64,000 nucleotides of DNA, from NCBI GenBank assembly GCA_964532005.1, contig CAZHER010000002.1, forward strand, positions 1 to 64,000, in the 5' to 3' direction. The DNA is from CAYQEU01 sp964532005 (GTDB lineage Bacteria > Patescibacteriota > Doudnabacteria > UBA920). The position numbers were made by a program, and so were the translations under genes. Under the pieces are notes generated by a model. It was given only the letters and a program-made list of their open reading frames with translations, was not told where the DNA came from and did not search any database. Within the stretch, counting starts at the first letter, position 1; the number at the start of each line of letters is the position of its first letter. Positions 1-8,427 of the stretch are shown one piece after another.

Positions 1-60
<60 letters not shown>

Positions 61-512
61 AAGATTTTGTTCCACACGCTACACACCATAGTGTTGCGTG
101 CTCAATTGAACTGGCCATAGTTGATTTATATAAACGACAACTATGAAAACGTTTGTCTGCTTTGTTTACAGACGGAAGTGTTTAAACTCTAGAATTGACG
201 TAATTTGTTGTCTACAATTTTTTTCTATAAATAGAAGTTTTGTACAACTAAGTTTCGGCTTTGCTATAAATAGCTTCACTAAAACTTAATTACATTTCTT
301 TTCGCTATTCAACTGTTAAAGTGCTTATATTCAGTAGGGGATTTTAGGGCTATAAAAAACACACAAAGTTTCCCTTGTCGTGTTCATTCTCCGGATACTT
401 GCCGGACCTTTTGCAATCAACAACTAGAGTTTAACCTAGCGTTTACACAAAAGTAGAATTTACGCTGTTTTTATGCCTTTTTTAATCTCCTGAGGATTAC
501 TGAATTAAATCC
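61..512 (-). other. rRNA precursor leader (non-coding)
   Basis: About 450 nt between the predicted rRNA start site (~512) and the 16S gene hold no credible protein gene. A perfect 8-bp hairpin at 116-145 (CATAGTTG/CAACTATG) close to the 16S 5' end could belong to the precursor-processing stem. A boxA-like element lies at 314-326. The stretch is AT-rich, as usual for rRNA leaders. Processing sites cannot be placed from sequence alone. Confidence 0.7.
314..326 (-). promoter_or_regulatory. boxA-like antitermination element
   Basis: The minus strand reads AAGCACTTTAACA, close to the rRNA boxA consensus TGCTCTTTAACA. It lies in the leader about 190 nt after the promoter and 250 nt before 16S, where Nus-factor antitermination sites normally occur. 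NusA is encoded nearby. Function is inferred from motif and position. Confidence 0.55.
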
Positions 513-518
513 TTAACA

Positions 519-547
519 ATAATAGAGTGTTTTCGGATTCTTGTCAA
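519..547 (-). promoter_or_regulatory. rRNA operon promoter
   Basis: On the minus strand: -35 TTGACA (542-547), 17-nt spacer, -10 TATTAT (519-524). This is a near-consensus sigma-70 promoter reading toward 16S, with an expected start at about 512. Confidence 0.85.
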
Positions 548-571
548 GAGTTGAAAGGCTGCAGGTTGGCT

Positions 572-1195
572 CTATTTTTGATCTAAACTAAGCCATAAAT
601 ATCTGCTCGCAGTAGTCCTATGTGGAGACCACTTAGCAGCTAGTTTTGCGAACTGTTTTTCAGTCGGCATTGTTTTAAAATTATATACCCTTTGCACCGC
701 TTTTTTTAGTCCCAAATCGCCATTAGAAAATACGTCAGGACGACCCAATGAAAACATTAAAAACATTTCTGCTGTCCAGCGTCCTATCCCTTTAATCTTA
801 ACCAGTTCTTCTATAATTTCTTGGTCGGTCATGGAAGCAAATTTTCTGGGGGTTATTCGTTTTTCTATAAATGCTTTTGCAATTTCTTTAATATATCTGA
901 TCTTGCCCTGCGACAAACCTACACTCCTCATTTTTGCCTCTGATATATTTAAAACAGTAGCTGGTAACGGAAAATTAGTTTCTTTAAAAAGTTTTCTAAA
1001 TCTTTTTTCTATTGTTTCTGCTGCTTTGGTAGAAAGTTGTTGAGAAATTATCGAACTGACTAGCGATTGAAAATACTTCTTCCTTGCTTTCACCTTAGGC
1101 TGTGGCAAAGTTTGAATTATTTTATATAGCACAGGATCAGCAGTCTTAATGTGTCGGACGGCTGAATTAATATCAATTTCATTTTTCTTTGGCAT
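572..1195 (-). CDS. DNA-3-methyladenine glycosylase (HhH-GPD family)
   Basis: Base-excision repair enzyme that removes alkylated purines, related to AlkA. A helix-hairpin-helix (VKIKGIGRWTAEMF) is followed by the GPD loop, with the expected catalytic Asp in VFSNGDLGL. Length of about 207 aa is typical of compact AlkA-like proteins lacking the N-terminal TBP-like domain. A TTG nine bases upstream (1204) could extend the frame by three residues, but ATG at 1195 is preferred; no Shine-Dalgarno is visible. The gene starts just after a small hairpin that follows clpP, so it may be read through from clpP. Substrate range (AlkA-like versus other HhH glycosylase) is inferred. Confidence 0.88.
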   Translation of the reverse strand: MPKKNEIDINSAVRHIKTADPVLYKIIQTLPQPKVKARKKYFQSLVSSIISQQLSTKAAETIEKRFRKLFKETNFPLPATVLNISEAKMRSVGLSQGKIRYIKEIAKAFIEKRITPRKFASMTDQEIIEELVKIKGIGRWTAEMFLMFSLGRPDVFSNGDLGLKKAVQRVYNFKTMPTEKQFAKLAAKWSPHRTTASRYLWLSLDQK

Positions 1196-1204
1196 ATGCA
1201 ACAA

Positions 1205-1227
1205 ACCCGCGTCTGAGCAACGCGGGT
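1205..1227 (-). terminator. weak hairpin after clpP
   Basis: A 7-bp GC-rich stem (ACCCGCG/CGCGGGT) with a 9-nt loop sits 8 nt after the clpP stop. The run after it is only TTTGTTG, so it is at best a partial terminator before the glycosylase gene. Confidence 0.5.
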
Positions 1228-1234
1228 ATGAATA

Positions 1235-1810
1235 TTATTGAATAATTTTATCAATTATTCCGTATTTTTTCGCTTCATCTGCGGTCATAAAATAATCGCG
1301 GTCAGAATCTATTTCTATTTTCTTTAACGGTTGTCCGGTATGCTTAGTCAGAATTTGATTTATTTGGTTTTTAATGCGAAGCATTTCACGAGCTTGAATT
1401 TCTACATCCTTTTGCTGTCCTTCAACACCACCCATTACCTGGTGAATCATAACCCGGGCATTTGGTAAAGAATATCTCTTACCTTTTGCTCCACAAGCCA
1501 ATAAAACTGCTGCTGCGGAGGCGGCTTGACCCAGACAGATTGTGGCAACATCACTTTTTACATGCTGCATGGTATCGTAAAGAGCAAGTGCAGAGGTAAC
1601 AGAACCCCCTGGAGAATTAATATAAATTTTAATATCTTCCTTGGAATTTTCAGCATCTAAAAACAGCAGCTGTGCAATAATAATGTTGGCTACCGTATCA
1701 TCTATAGGTTCACCCAAAAATATAATTCTTTCCTTTAGCAAGCGGCTGTAGATATCGTAAGCACGTTCGCCCATTTGGCTTTTTTCTACAACTATTGGAA
1801 CTAATGGCAT
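1235..1810 (-). CDS. clpP: ATP-dependent Clp protease proteolytic subunit
   Basis: Serine protease subunit that forms the tetradecameric ClpP chamber and degrades substrates unfolded by ClpX or ClpA. The catalytic triad is visible: Ser98 in GQAASAAA, His123 in MIHQ, Asp172 in DRDYF. INSPGGSV near residue 65 forms the oxyanion region. At 191 aa it has the normal family length, with almost no propeptide. No clpX or tig is adjacent; the gene lies 17 nt downstream of nusA and is probably co-transcribed with it, an arrangement different from the usual clpP-clpX operon. Confidence 0.97.
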   Translation of the reverse strand: MPLVPIVVEKSQMGERAYDIYSRLLKERIIFLGEPIDDTVANIIIAQLLFLDAENSKEDIKIYINSPGGSVTSALALYDTMQHVKSDVATICLGQAASAAAVLLACGAKGKRYSLPNARVMIHQVMGGVEGQQKDVEIQAREMLRIKNQINQILTKHTGQPLKKIEIDSDRDYFMTADEAKKYGIIDKIIQ

Positions 1811-1827
1811 ATGTTTAAAAAATTAGA

Positions 1828-3042
1828 TTATTTTTCTTCGCTGGAATCTTCCTCTGCCACATCGTCCTCGTCTTGAGGGGCTAACTCTTCTTCAGTGACT
1901 TCTTCGGCGCTGGTGTCTGGTACCTGAGCAGGTTCAAGTTCAGAATCCATTTCTGCCTTAGGTCCATCTTCTGCTTCTTCAGGTGAAGCAGCACCTTCAA
2001 CCCCAAGGTTTTCACCTTCTATATCTATCTTCCAACCCGTAAGCCTGGCGGCCAAACGGACATTTTGTCCAGCTTTGCCGATGGCCAAAGAAAGCTGGTC
2101 TTCCAAAACTCCAATTTTTGCTTCTTTTTCCTCTTCATTCAACTGGACGTTTAAAATCTTGGCCGGAGACAAGGCATTGGCAATGAATTTAACAGGGTCC
2201 TCGCTCCATTCAATTATGTCAATTTTTTCACCGCCTAGCTCTGTCATGATAGTTTGAACGCGGGTTCCTTTTTGTCCAACACAAGAACCGATTGGATCAA
2301 TACCATCTTGGGTGGAAACTACTGCGATCTTAGAACGAGATCCTGCTTCGCGGGCAACAGCTTTTATTTCTACGCTCCCGTTATAAATTTCTGGGACTTC
2401 CAGTTCAAACATCTTACGAACCATGTCTGGATGACTTCGAGATAGTGTGATTTTTGGCCCACGTGTAGCTGGTTCTACATGCAACACCAAAACTTTCAAT
2501 CGCTGTCCGATTGTATATTTTTCACCACGAATCTGTTCTGAAGGAAACAACACGCCGGTAGCACGACCAAGATCGACTAAAATTGTATCACCTTCAATAC
2601 GCTGAATGACCCCATTTTGGAGAGTGCGTTCTTTTGCTTTAAAGTCTGAAAACTGTACATTGCGTTCTGCTTCGCGAAGCTTTTGCACAATAACCTGTTT
2701 TGCTGTCTGGGCAGCAATTCGACCGTAATTCATTCCATCTTTCGGGGTGATTTCAGTTTTTATGACGTCGCCGATTTTCGCTCCTTTTTTCAGTGTCTGG
2801 GCTGCGGCTTCGTCAACTTCTTTCTGTGGGTCTTCTACCTCTGCAACAACTGTTTTTTCATCAAAAACTCTAGCTGATAAATTTTCGGGCTGAAACTCAA
2901 CAACAACATTTTGATCTTTTTCGCCAAAATCCTTCCTGAATGCAGCAGCCAAGCTGGCCTCTATCATTTCTATAATTTCTTCGCGGCTAATTCCTTTTTC
3001 TTCGGCAATCTGCGATAGTGCTTGTTCTAATTGTTCGTTCAT
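1828..3042 (-). CDS. nusA: transcription termination/antitermination factor NusA
   Basis: RNA polymerase-binding factor for pausing, termination and rRNA antitermination. The order is N-terminal domain (1-125), S1 domain (about 135-200, with VDLGRATGVLFPSEQ), KH1 and KH2 (about 230-345, including GSCVGQKGTRVQTI and AIGKAGQNVRLAARL). After residue ~350 there is a highly acidic low-complexity tail (Glu/Asp/Ala) where some bacteria have acidic repeat domains. An upstream terminator separates it from yraN. The usual rimP-nusA-infB order is not kept; infB lies 50 kb away at 52.8 kb. Confidence 0.96.
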   Translation of the reverse strand: MNEQLEQALSQIAEEKGISREEIIEMIEASLAAAFRKDFGEKDQNVVVEFQPENLSARVFDEKTVVAEVEDPQKEVDEAAAQTLKKGAKIGDVIKTEITPKDGMNYGRIAAQTAKQVIVQKLREAERNVQFSDFKAKERTLQNGVIQRIEGDTILVDLGRATGVLFPSEQIRGEKYTIGQRLKVLVLHVEPATRGPKITLSRSHPDMVRKMFELEVPEIYNGSVEIKAVAREAGSRSKIAVVSTQDGIDPIGSCVGQKGTRVQTIMTELGGEKIDIIEWSEDPVKFIANALSPAKILNVQLNEEEKEAKIGVLEDQLSLAIGKAGQNVRLAARLTGWKIDIEGENLGVEGAASPEEAEDGPKAEMDSELEPAQVPDTSAEEVTEEELAPQDEDDVAEEDSSEEK

Positions 3043-3086
3043 ATTTTATTGTTCTCTTACTTATTAAATTGTTTACCATTTAAAGA

Positions 3087-3112
3087 ATAAAAAAGATGAG
3101 CACAGCTCACCT
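3087..3112 (-). terminator. rho-independent terminator after yraN
   Basis: The minus strand forms an 8-bp stem AGGTGAGC/GCTCATCT with a TGT loop and one G.T pair, followed by TTTTTTATTC. The stem begins within the yraN stop codon, ending that operon before nusA. Confidence 0.8.
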
Positions 3113-3503
3113 AATACAAGTCTTCAACGGCATTTGATAATATTCTAACATAATTTGCCGATTTGTCAAGCAAAACCACACAAAGATCTACACGCATAAA
3201 ACTTTCATTATAATGCGGATTCATAGCAATAAACCAATGGACTGTTTTCATAAGTCTTGACCGCTTCATGCTGTCCACAGCCAAAACTGCTGATGCATAA
3301 CTGCCAGACTTATATATGCGAGTCTTAACTTCTACAAAAATCAGTTGATTTTTAGCTCGAGCTATAAAATCAATCTCCCCCTGTCTTTTGCCTATGGGAT
3401 TGTAAAAATTTTGAGCGATTATAAAATAGCCCTTTTTAGCATAATGCTTGCGGGCTATTGTTTCGCCTAATTGTCCGATGTGCCCCCTCCGCTCAGAAAA
3501 CAT
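3111..3503 (-). CDS. UPF0102 (YraN) family protein
   Basis: 130-aa predicted endonuclease-fold protein. The conserved UPF0102 core is visible: GQLGETIARKHYAKKGY near the N terminus, then QGEIDFIARAKNQLIFVEVKTR, which carries the Asp/Glu/Lys residues of a PD-(D/E)XK-type active site (E-I-D and E-V-K). Function in bacteria is not established; a role in DNA recombination or processing is suspected. It follows the membrane protein gene without a gap and ends at a terminator, so it is the last gene of the rny-ymdB operon. Confidence 0.9.
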   Translation of the reverse strand: MFSERRGHIGQLGETIARKHYAKKGYFIIAQNFYNPIGKRQGEIDFIARAKNQLIFVEVKTRIYKSGSYASAVLAVDSMKRSRLMKTVHWFIAMNPHYNESFMRVDLCVVLLDKSANYVRILSNAVEDLY

Positions 3504-3911
3504 TTAGTTCATATATTTAAGTCTGATCTGCTCTTTTTCCCACTTACTTTTTTGCTCTTTGTATCCCTTGAAATAATGCATCACGGGGAAATAAATCCAA
3601 ATCAGCACCACGATCCCAATTACCCATGCTAGAAAGTGAGATCCAAACAGCTTAATATTCTGTTCTCGTGCGGCCAGCCACAAAACTCCAAGCACACCAC
3701 CAACTATTAAAGGTGTTGCCAGTCTGTGCCATAAGTTAGCTGTAACTGGGTTCTTTGAAAAATTGCTAATCAGCTTAAACGCTGATCCCAACAGAACCAT
3801 CATCAGACCGACAACCATATACATGCGGTCTGTTTTATCAGGAACCATGACAGTAAAATCAAAAATATACTCAGGAGAAAATACTTTAGTTAAAATAGCT
3901 TTAATATCCAT
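3504..3911 (-). CDS. hypothetical four-segment membrane protein
   Basis: I do not recognise a family. The 135-aa product from ATG 3911 has an N-terminal soluble stretch of ~25 residues, about three to four hydrophobic segments (MYMVVGLMMVLLG, LIVGGVLGVLWLA, FLAWVIGIVVLIWIYFPV) and a basic C-terminal tail. An in-frame upstream start at 3971 would overlap the methyltransferase by 56 nt, so ATG 3911, 4 nt after that gene's stop, is preferred. It is likely translationally coupled to the methyltransferase and yraN. Confidence 0.75.
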   Translation of the reverse strand: MDIKAILTKVFSPEYIFDFTVMVPDKTDRMYMVVGLMMVLLGSAFKLISNFSKNPVTANLWHRLATPLIVGGVLGVLWLAAREQNIKLFGSHFLAWVIGIVVLIWIYFPVMHYFKGYKEQKSKWEKEQIRLKYMN

Positions 3912-3915
3912 AAAA

Positions 3916-4443
3916 TTACTTAATAAATACTGATGCGTAGTGATATCCGTCAGCCGGAACATCGGATTCATGACGAATTCCTGCTAAAAGCAACTCTTTC
4001 CTTAAATCTTCGGGTGAAACTCGTTTAGAAATATCAGGGCCGAACGGTGTTTGCATTTTTTTCCACTCCACAGCAAGCAATTTACCACCTGTCTTTAGTA
4101 AACGATATGCATTTTTAAACAAATTCTCCCTGGAATCCATTTGATGCAATATACTGGCCATAATTACAATATCACAATACCCTTCTGGGACATCCAAAAC
4201 TGGTTTGTCTAAATCGGCTTTTATGGTAATGATATTGTTCAAATTATAATGCTTTGCAGCAGATTGTGTGGCTGCCAACTTACTGTCCTGCACATCCAAG
4301 GCATATACCACTCCAGAACCTCCGACTTCCCTTGCCGCCGCGATAGAAAAAAATCCGGCTCCGCAACCCAAGTCTGCAACTATGTTGCCAGAATTCAAGC
4401 CTACGTGACTGACCACCGCTCCTGGATCAATAAATTTTAGCAT
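3916..4443 (-). CDS. class I SAM-dependent methyltransferase
   Basis: 175-aa Rossmann-fold methyltransferase. Motif I DLGCGAGFFS (residues 24-33), the acidic post-I residue in YALDVQDSK, motif II around DIVIMASILHQM, and motif III LLKTGGKLLAVEWKK are visible, matching the generic UbiE/Methyltransf_11 pattern. Substrate is unknown. It sits between ymdB (7 nt upstream) and a small membrane protein in a tight operon. No substrate-binding extension is present that would narrow the function. Confidence 0.85.
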   Translation of the reverse strand: MLKFIDPGAVVSHVGLNSGNIVADLGCGAGFFSIAAAREVGGSGVVYALDVQDSKLAATQSAAKHYNLNNIITIKADLDKPVLDVPEGYCDIVIMASILHQMDSRENLFKNAYRLLKTGGKLLAVEWKKMQTPFGPDISKRVSPEDLRKELLLAGIRHESDVPADGYHYASVFIK

Positions 4444-4450
4444 TTTTGTT

Positions 4451-5248
4451 TTAATTTACTAATCTGCTTATTCGCTCTATAGAAACCGCGGTTCCATGCT
4501 CAACTGTCACCAGCAGCGCATTAACCACCGACGGACCTTCTTCTTCAACTTCCATATGGAACTTGTCTTTTTCCAAAAACATGTTCATAGCTTTCTCAAC
4601 TTTCACTCCAATTACAGAATTCTGAGGGCCTGTCATGCCCGCATCTGTAACGTACGCTGTGCCTTTGGGCAGGATACGCTGGTCAGCTGTGGGGACATGG
4701 GTGTGAGTACCGAATAATGCAGCAACTCTCCCATCTGCATATATTCCTAAAGCATTCTTTTCGCTGGTAGCCTCGGCGTGAAAATCTACAACTATTATAT
4801 CATTATTTTGCTTTGCTTCGGAGATCGCTCTATCAAGGGCAAAAAATGGGTTTGCAATTGCTCCACGAAATTGATTTTCAAAAAAAACTGCACCGCCCAA
4901 ATTAATGACCAAAAAATTTGCACCGTTTTTTTCAATTCTGCACCAACCCCTTCCTGCATATGAATCATCGTAGTTATATGGACGAATGAGGTTGGTATAT
5001 TTCTGAAAACATTCGACATCCATTGGCGACTTATCAAACACATGGTTTCCCGAAGTGAAAACATCAACTCCCAAGCTATCCAGCTCGGCTAAAGTGTTTA
5101 AAGTCACACCTTTGCCATGAGCTAAGTTCTCAACATTGGCAATAACCAAGTCCGGGTTATGTTGGCTGTGAATTTCTGGAAGTACTTCTGCCAAAGCTTT
5201 TCTACCTGGCTTGCCAACTATGTCACCGAAAAAAAGTATTTTTGCCAT
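4451..5248 (-). CDS. YmdB-family metallophosphoesterase (TIGR00282)
   Basis: Calcineurin-like dimetal phosphoesterase; the Bacillus YmdB relative hydrolyses 2',3'-cyclic nucleotides. Metal-binding motifs are present in order: FFGDIVGKPG, NVENLAHGKG, SGNHVFDK, DFHAEATSEK and GTHTHVPTAD. ATG 5248 is chosen over ATG 5257 because GAAAGG lies 9 nt upstream of 5248 but directly against 5257. It follows rny by about 40 nt, the same rny-ymdB linkage seen in Firmicutes, which points to a shared role in RNA turnover. Confidence 0.92.
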   Translation of the reverse strand: MAKILFFGDIVGKPGRKALAEVLPEIHSQHNPDLVIANVENLAHGKGVTLNTLAELDSLGVDVFTSGNHVFDKSPMDVECFQKYTNLIRPYNYDDSYAGRGWCRIEKNGANFLVINLGGAVFFENQFRGAIANPFFALDRAISEAKQNNDIIVVDFHAEATSEKNALGIYADGRVAALFGTHTHVPTADQRILPKGTAYVTDAGMTGPQNSVIGVKVEKAMNMFLEKDKFHMEVEEEGPSVVNALLVTVEHGTAVSIERISRLVN

Positions 5249-5287
5249 TACTGACATCCTTTCTCGATCACTGCTAAAATTTCTTGC

Positions 5288-6835
5288 TTATCTTGCATAT
5301 TCAATAATCCGATAGTCCCGAATAACATGTACCCTAATTTCACCTGGATAACGCAGTTCATTCTCCAACCGATTGGCAATATCGCGAGCCAGTTTTTGAC
5401 AAGCTAAATCATCAATACGCTCGGGCTTGACAAATACACGGATTTCTCGTCCGCCTTGAATTGCATAAGTTTTATCAACTCCTTCGTATGAGTTGGCAAT
5501 ATTCTCCAAATCTGTAAGTCTTTTCACATAATTTTCATATGAATCTTTACGAGCCCCCGGCCGAGAACCTGATATTCCGTCGCAAGCATCGACTATCATT
5601 GCTTCTACGCTCTGGGGGCCTTGGTGTTTCTGAGAACTTTCAGAGACATCTGTGTCATGATGATGCGATTCGATAGCATTAACTACGCGCTTATCCAAAT
5701 TGAACTTTTCGGCAATACGCATTCCAATATCGACGTGAGTTCCTTCCATATCTTGATCCAATGCTTTTCCAATATCATGGAGCAAGCACCCTTGTTTTAC
5801 AATTCCAACATCAGCGCCAAGTTCTTGAGCCATTAGCGCCCCAATCTTTGCCATTTCCGTAGAATGTCTTAGGACATTTTGGCCATATGAAGTGCGGAAC
5901 ATTAACCGCCCGACCAAATGAACCAGCTTAGGCGGGAAGTTGGTAATGCCTAATTCATAAACTGCCTGTTCTCCGGCAGTCTTAATTTGTGCATTAATCT
6001 CTGCTTTACTTTTCTCGTATGCTTCTTCAATACGAGCCGGGTGGATACGTCCATCGGACAATAGCTTTTCCAAAGTTAATTTGGCAATATGTCGTCGAAT
6101 TGAGTTGAAGCCGGAAATCACAACTGTATCCGGACTGTCGTCAATAAGGATTTCTACTCCCATTAATTGCTCAAAAGCACGAATATTGCGACCTTCTTTA
6201 CCAATAATTCTGCCTTTCATCTCTTCATTAGGAATTGTAATGGTTGTTGTAGTAGTTTCCGCAGTAACTTCACTAGCAACCCTCTCTATCGCTTGAGCAA
6301 CTATGAGGCGGGCATCACGGTCAGCGTCTTCGTGAGCTTTGTTAATGAGCTTCCTGTGTAAGCCTATCATCTCTTCTTTTATAACCTTTTCGGCATTGTC
6401 CAATAAAACCTTACCAGCTTCTTCGCGAGTCATTTCAGCAATTTTTTCCAAATTTGCCAATTGTTTAGCCCGAAGTTCTTTGATCTCTTCTTGGCTTTGT
6501 TTCAAAGCCTCAGTTTTTTGTTCCAAGGCCTCTGTTTTCTGGTCTAAGGCCTGAGACTTAGTTTCAAGATCTTTTTCTTTTCGATCAATTCTTTCCTCAA
6601 ATCTGACTATCTGGTTTCTAAAATCTTGCTCTGTTTTTTTGGCTTGCTCGGTAATTTCTAAAGCGCCGGCTTTAGCTTCCAATAAAATCTCTTTTTCTCT
6701 ATTCTTGGCGTCATCTATTATTTTTTGGGCACGTGCCTCTGCACTGCCGACTTTTTTAGACGCAGTAAACTGCCGAATCAAGTATCCGGCACCCAAGCCC
6801 ACAACTAGGCCCACGATTGCGTATATAATTAACAT
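5288..6835 (-). CDS. rny: ribonuclease Y
   Basis: Membrane-anchored endoribonuclease that initiates mRNA decay. The order is one N-terminal membrane helix (IIYAIVGLVVGLGAGYLI), a long charged coiled coil (about 30-200), a KH domain (GRIIGKEGRNIRAFEQ, about 215-230) and an HD domain with metal-binding HD in CLLHDIGKALDQ plus IESHHHD. Length of 515 aa matches the family. The 5' leader is about 185 nt with a hairpin that includes the ribosome-binding site. It heads the operon rny-ymdB-methyltransferase-membrane protein-yraN. Confidence 0.97.
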   Translation of the reverse strand: MLIIYAIVGLVVGLGAGYLIRQFTASKKVGSAEARAQKIIDDAKNREKEILLEAKAGALEITEQAKKTEQDFRNQIVRFEERIDRKEKDLETKSQALDQKTEALEQKTEALKQSQEEIKELRAKQLANLEKIAEMTREEAGKVLLDNAEKVIKEEMIGLHRKLINKAHEDADRDARLIVAQAIERVASEVTAETTTTTITIPNEEMKGRIIGKEGRNIRAFEQLMGVEILIDDSPDTVVISGFNSIRRHIAKLTLEKLLSDGRIHPARIEEAYEKSKAEINAQIKTAGEQAVYELGITNFPPKLVHLVGRLMFRTSYGQNVLRHSTEMAKIGALMAQELGADVGIVKQGCLLHDIGKALDQDMEGTHVDIGMRIAEKFNLDKRVVNAIESHHHDTDVSESSQKHQGPQSVEAMIVDACDGISGSRPGARKDSYENYVKRLTDLENIANSYEGVDKTYAIQGGREIRVFVKPERIDDLACQKLARDIANRLENELRYPGEIRVHVIRDYRIIEYAR

Positions 6836-6839
6836 AAAT

Positions 6840-6865
6840 TTCCTTATCTCCGCAAAAATAAGGAA
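6840..6865 (-). promoter_or_regulatory. hairpin sequestering the rny ribosome-binding site
   Basis: A perfect 8-bp inverted repeat (TTCCTTAT/ATAAGGAA on the minus strand) with a 10-nt loop ends 4 nt before the rny ATG and contains the AAGGAA Shine-Dalgarno in its 3' arm. This would hide the site from ribosomes unless opened or cut, so it may allow translational control of rny. Confidence 0.55.
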
Positions 6866-7025
6866 TAAGAAAACCGCTAATTTTTAGAAAAATTAGATAC
6901 GCAAACTCAGCTGGATTGTTTTGAGTAAAAAGCTTGAGAGGGAACGCATTTATAGTCTAAAATATACAGGTTATTCTTACTTTTGCGGAATTTAATCTGC
7001 TATAAATCACTAACTAACTGCCTTC

Positions 7026-7054
7026 AAAGTACCATAAAACTACGACTGCGTCAA
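7026..7054 (-). promoter_or_regulatory. rny: promoter of the rny operon
   Basis: Minus strand -35 TTGACG (7049-7054), 17-nt spacer, -10 TACTTT (7026-7031). Expected start near 7019, giving a leader of about 185 nt. Nothing else coding is seen between 6836 and 7088. Confidence 0.65.
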
Positions 7055-7071
7055 CTTTCGCCATAATTCTC

Positions 7072-7107
7072 TAAAAAGAAAAAGCTTCCTATTTGGAAGC
7101 TTTTTTT
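7072..7107 (-). terminator. rho-independent terminator overlapping the rplS stop
   Basis: A 9-bp stem AAAGCTTCC/GGAAGCTTT with a 5-nt loop, followed on the minus strand by a T-rich run. The rplS TAG stop (7089-7091) lies at the loop edge, so the terminator encodes the last codons of L19. Confidence 0.88.
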
Positions 7108-7460
7108 ATCGATTTTTTAGAAAGATCTTTTTTGTATCTTGGGGTATTGTCTCGCAAATTTCTAATATAATACAATTTGGATTTGCGGGCATCTCCTGAT
7201 TTTACAATTTCCAACTTTACAATATTAGGAGAATGAAGTGGATAAATTCTTTCTACGCCTACACCACTAGCAATCTTCCGGACTGTAAATGTAGCATTGG
7301 CACCTTTCCCGCCTTTGCGCGCAATTACCACACCTTCAAAAATTTGAACACGTTCTTTTCCGCCTTCCTTAATTCTCTGGTGGACTTTGACTACATAACC
7401 TGTTTTAAATTCCGGCAAATCTCTTAACTGATTGGCGGATAAATTTTTTATAATTGGCAT
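7089..7460 (-). CDS. rplS: 50S ribosomal protein L19
   Basis: Ribosomal protein at the 30S-50S interface. Recognisable core: PEFKTGYVVKVHQRI, RVQIFEGVVIARKG, FTVRKIASGVGVERIYPLHSPNI, SKLYYIRNLR. Family length is about 115; the extra Lys/Ser tail is encoded partly by the terminator stem. It is 13 nt downstream of rluD, in a trmD-rluD-rplS unit similar to the common rpsP-rimM-trmD-rplS operon. Confidence 0.97.
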   Translation of the reverse strand: MPIIKNLSANQLRDLPEFKTGYVVKVHQRIKEGGKERVQIFEGVVIARKGGKGANATFTVRKIASGVGVERIYPLHSPNIVKLEIVKSGDARKSKLYYIRNLRDNTPRYKKDLSKKSIKKASK

Positions 7461-7473
7461 AACTGTTAATAGA

Positions 7474-8427
7474 CTATATTAATATAAGTTTTTTACTTTT
7501 CAGACGTTCTAGGACTATTCTTAAATCTTTGGGCAACTTGCTTTCGGCTTCTATCCAAGTTCCGTCCGGAAGCTGCACTTCAATATGAGCAGCGTGTAAG
7601 AACTGTCTGTTAAGCCCTATCTGGGATGCTTTATTCAGCAATGTCTTACTGCTGTACAAACCATCTCCTGCTAAAGGAAAACCCTTAGATAAAAAGTGAA
7701 CGCGAATCTGGTGCGTTCTACCTGTGTGTAATCTTACACGAATTAGGGTGTAATCGTCAAGATACTCCATTACCCAATACTCAGTTAACGAAGGCTTTGC
7801 CAAAATCATATTTTTTGTGGTGTATTTGCGAAAATCAGTTTCGCTCTTGCCAATAGGAGTGTCTATTAGACCGTGCTTTTCCAATACCCTGCCGGATACC
7901 AAAGCATAATAGTCTTTTTTGACCTTCCGTTCAGCGAATGCATCTTTTAAATGCTCGTACATCTGCTGTGTCAAAGCAATTAAAATGACTCCGCTGGTGT
8001 CTTTATCCAACCTGTGAACAATCCCTGATCGCCCCTCTTCTCCTACCAAACGTATATCTTTGAACTTGTATAGCAATATATCTGCTAGGGAATCACCCTT
8101 GACCCCAGCACCAGAATGTACGGATAACCCTGCTGGCTTGTCTATTATCAGCAACCCGTGACCGTTATATAAAGTTTTCAAAGAAATCGGCTTTAAAGGC
8201 TTTAACTTTTTGGGGAGCTTCTTATAATCAACTTTATCGTCAAGTCTAACTACAAATTTTGGGCTTTCCACTTTTTGCTTGTTGACCATAACGCAACCTG
8301 CCTCAATATCCCGCTGTATTTGCGATCTGGACACTTCCTGCATCTGCTCAGATAAAAACTTGTCCAGCCTTGTCTTAAGGCTTTTAACAACAAAGCTATT
8401 TTTTTGAGGGCGCTGAGTTTTAATCAT
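7474..8427 (-). CDS. RluA/RluD-family pseudouridine synthase
   Basis: Converts specific uridines in rRNA (or tRNA) to pseudouridine. An N-terminal S4 RNA-binding domain (about 15-75) precedes the catalytic domain. The family signature HRLDKDTSG is at 138-146 with catalytic Asp141. GLLIIDKPAGLSVHSG (91-106) and GRTHQIRVHF are also typical. Its ATG overlaps the trmD stop by one nucleotide, implying translational coupling. The exact target (RluD-type helix 69 or other) cannot be determined from the sequence. Confidence 0.93.
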   Translation of the reverse strand: MIKTQRPQKNSFVVKSLKTRLDKFLSEQMQEVSRSQIQRDIEAGCVMVNKQKVESPKFVVRLDDKVDYKKLPKKLKPLKPISLKTLYNGHGLLIIDKPAGLSVHSGAGVKGDSLADILLYKFKDIRLVGEEGRSGIVHRLDKDTSGVILIALTQQMYEHLKDAFAERKVKKDYYALVSGRVLEKHGLIDTPIGKSETDFRKYTTKNMILAKPSLTEYWVMEYLDDYTLIRVRLHTGRTHQIRVHFLSKGFPLAGDGLYSSKTLLNKASQIGLNRQFLHAAHIEVQLPDGTWIEAESKLPKDLRIVLERLKSKKLILI

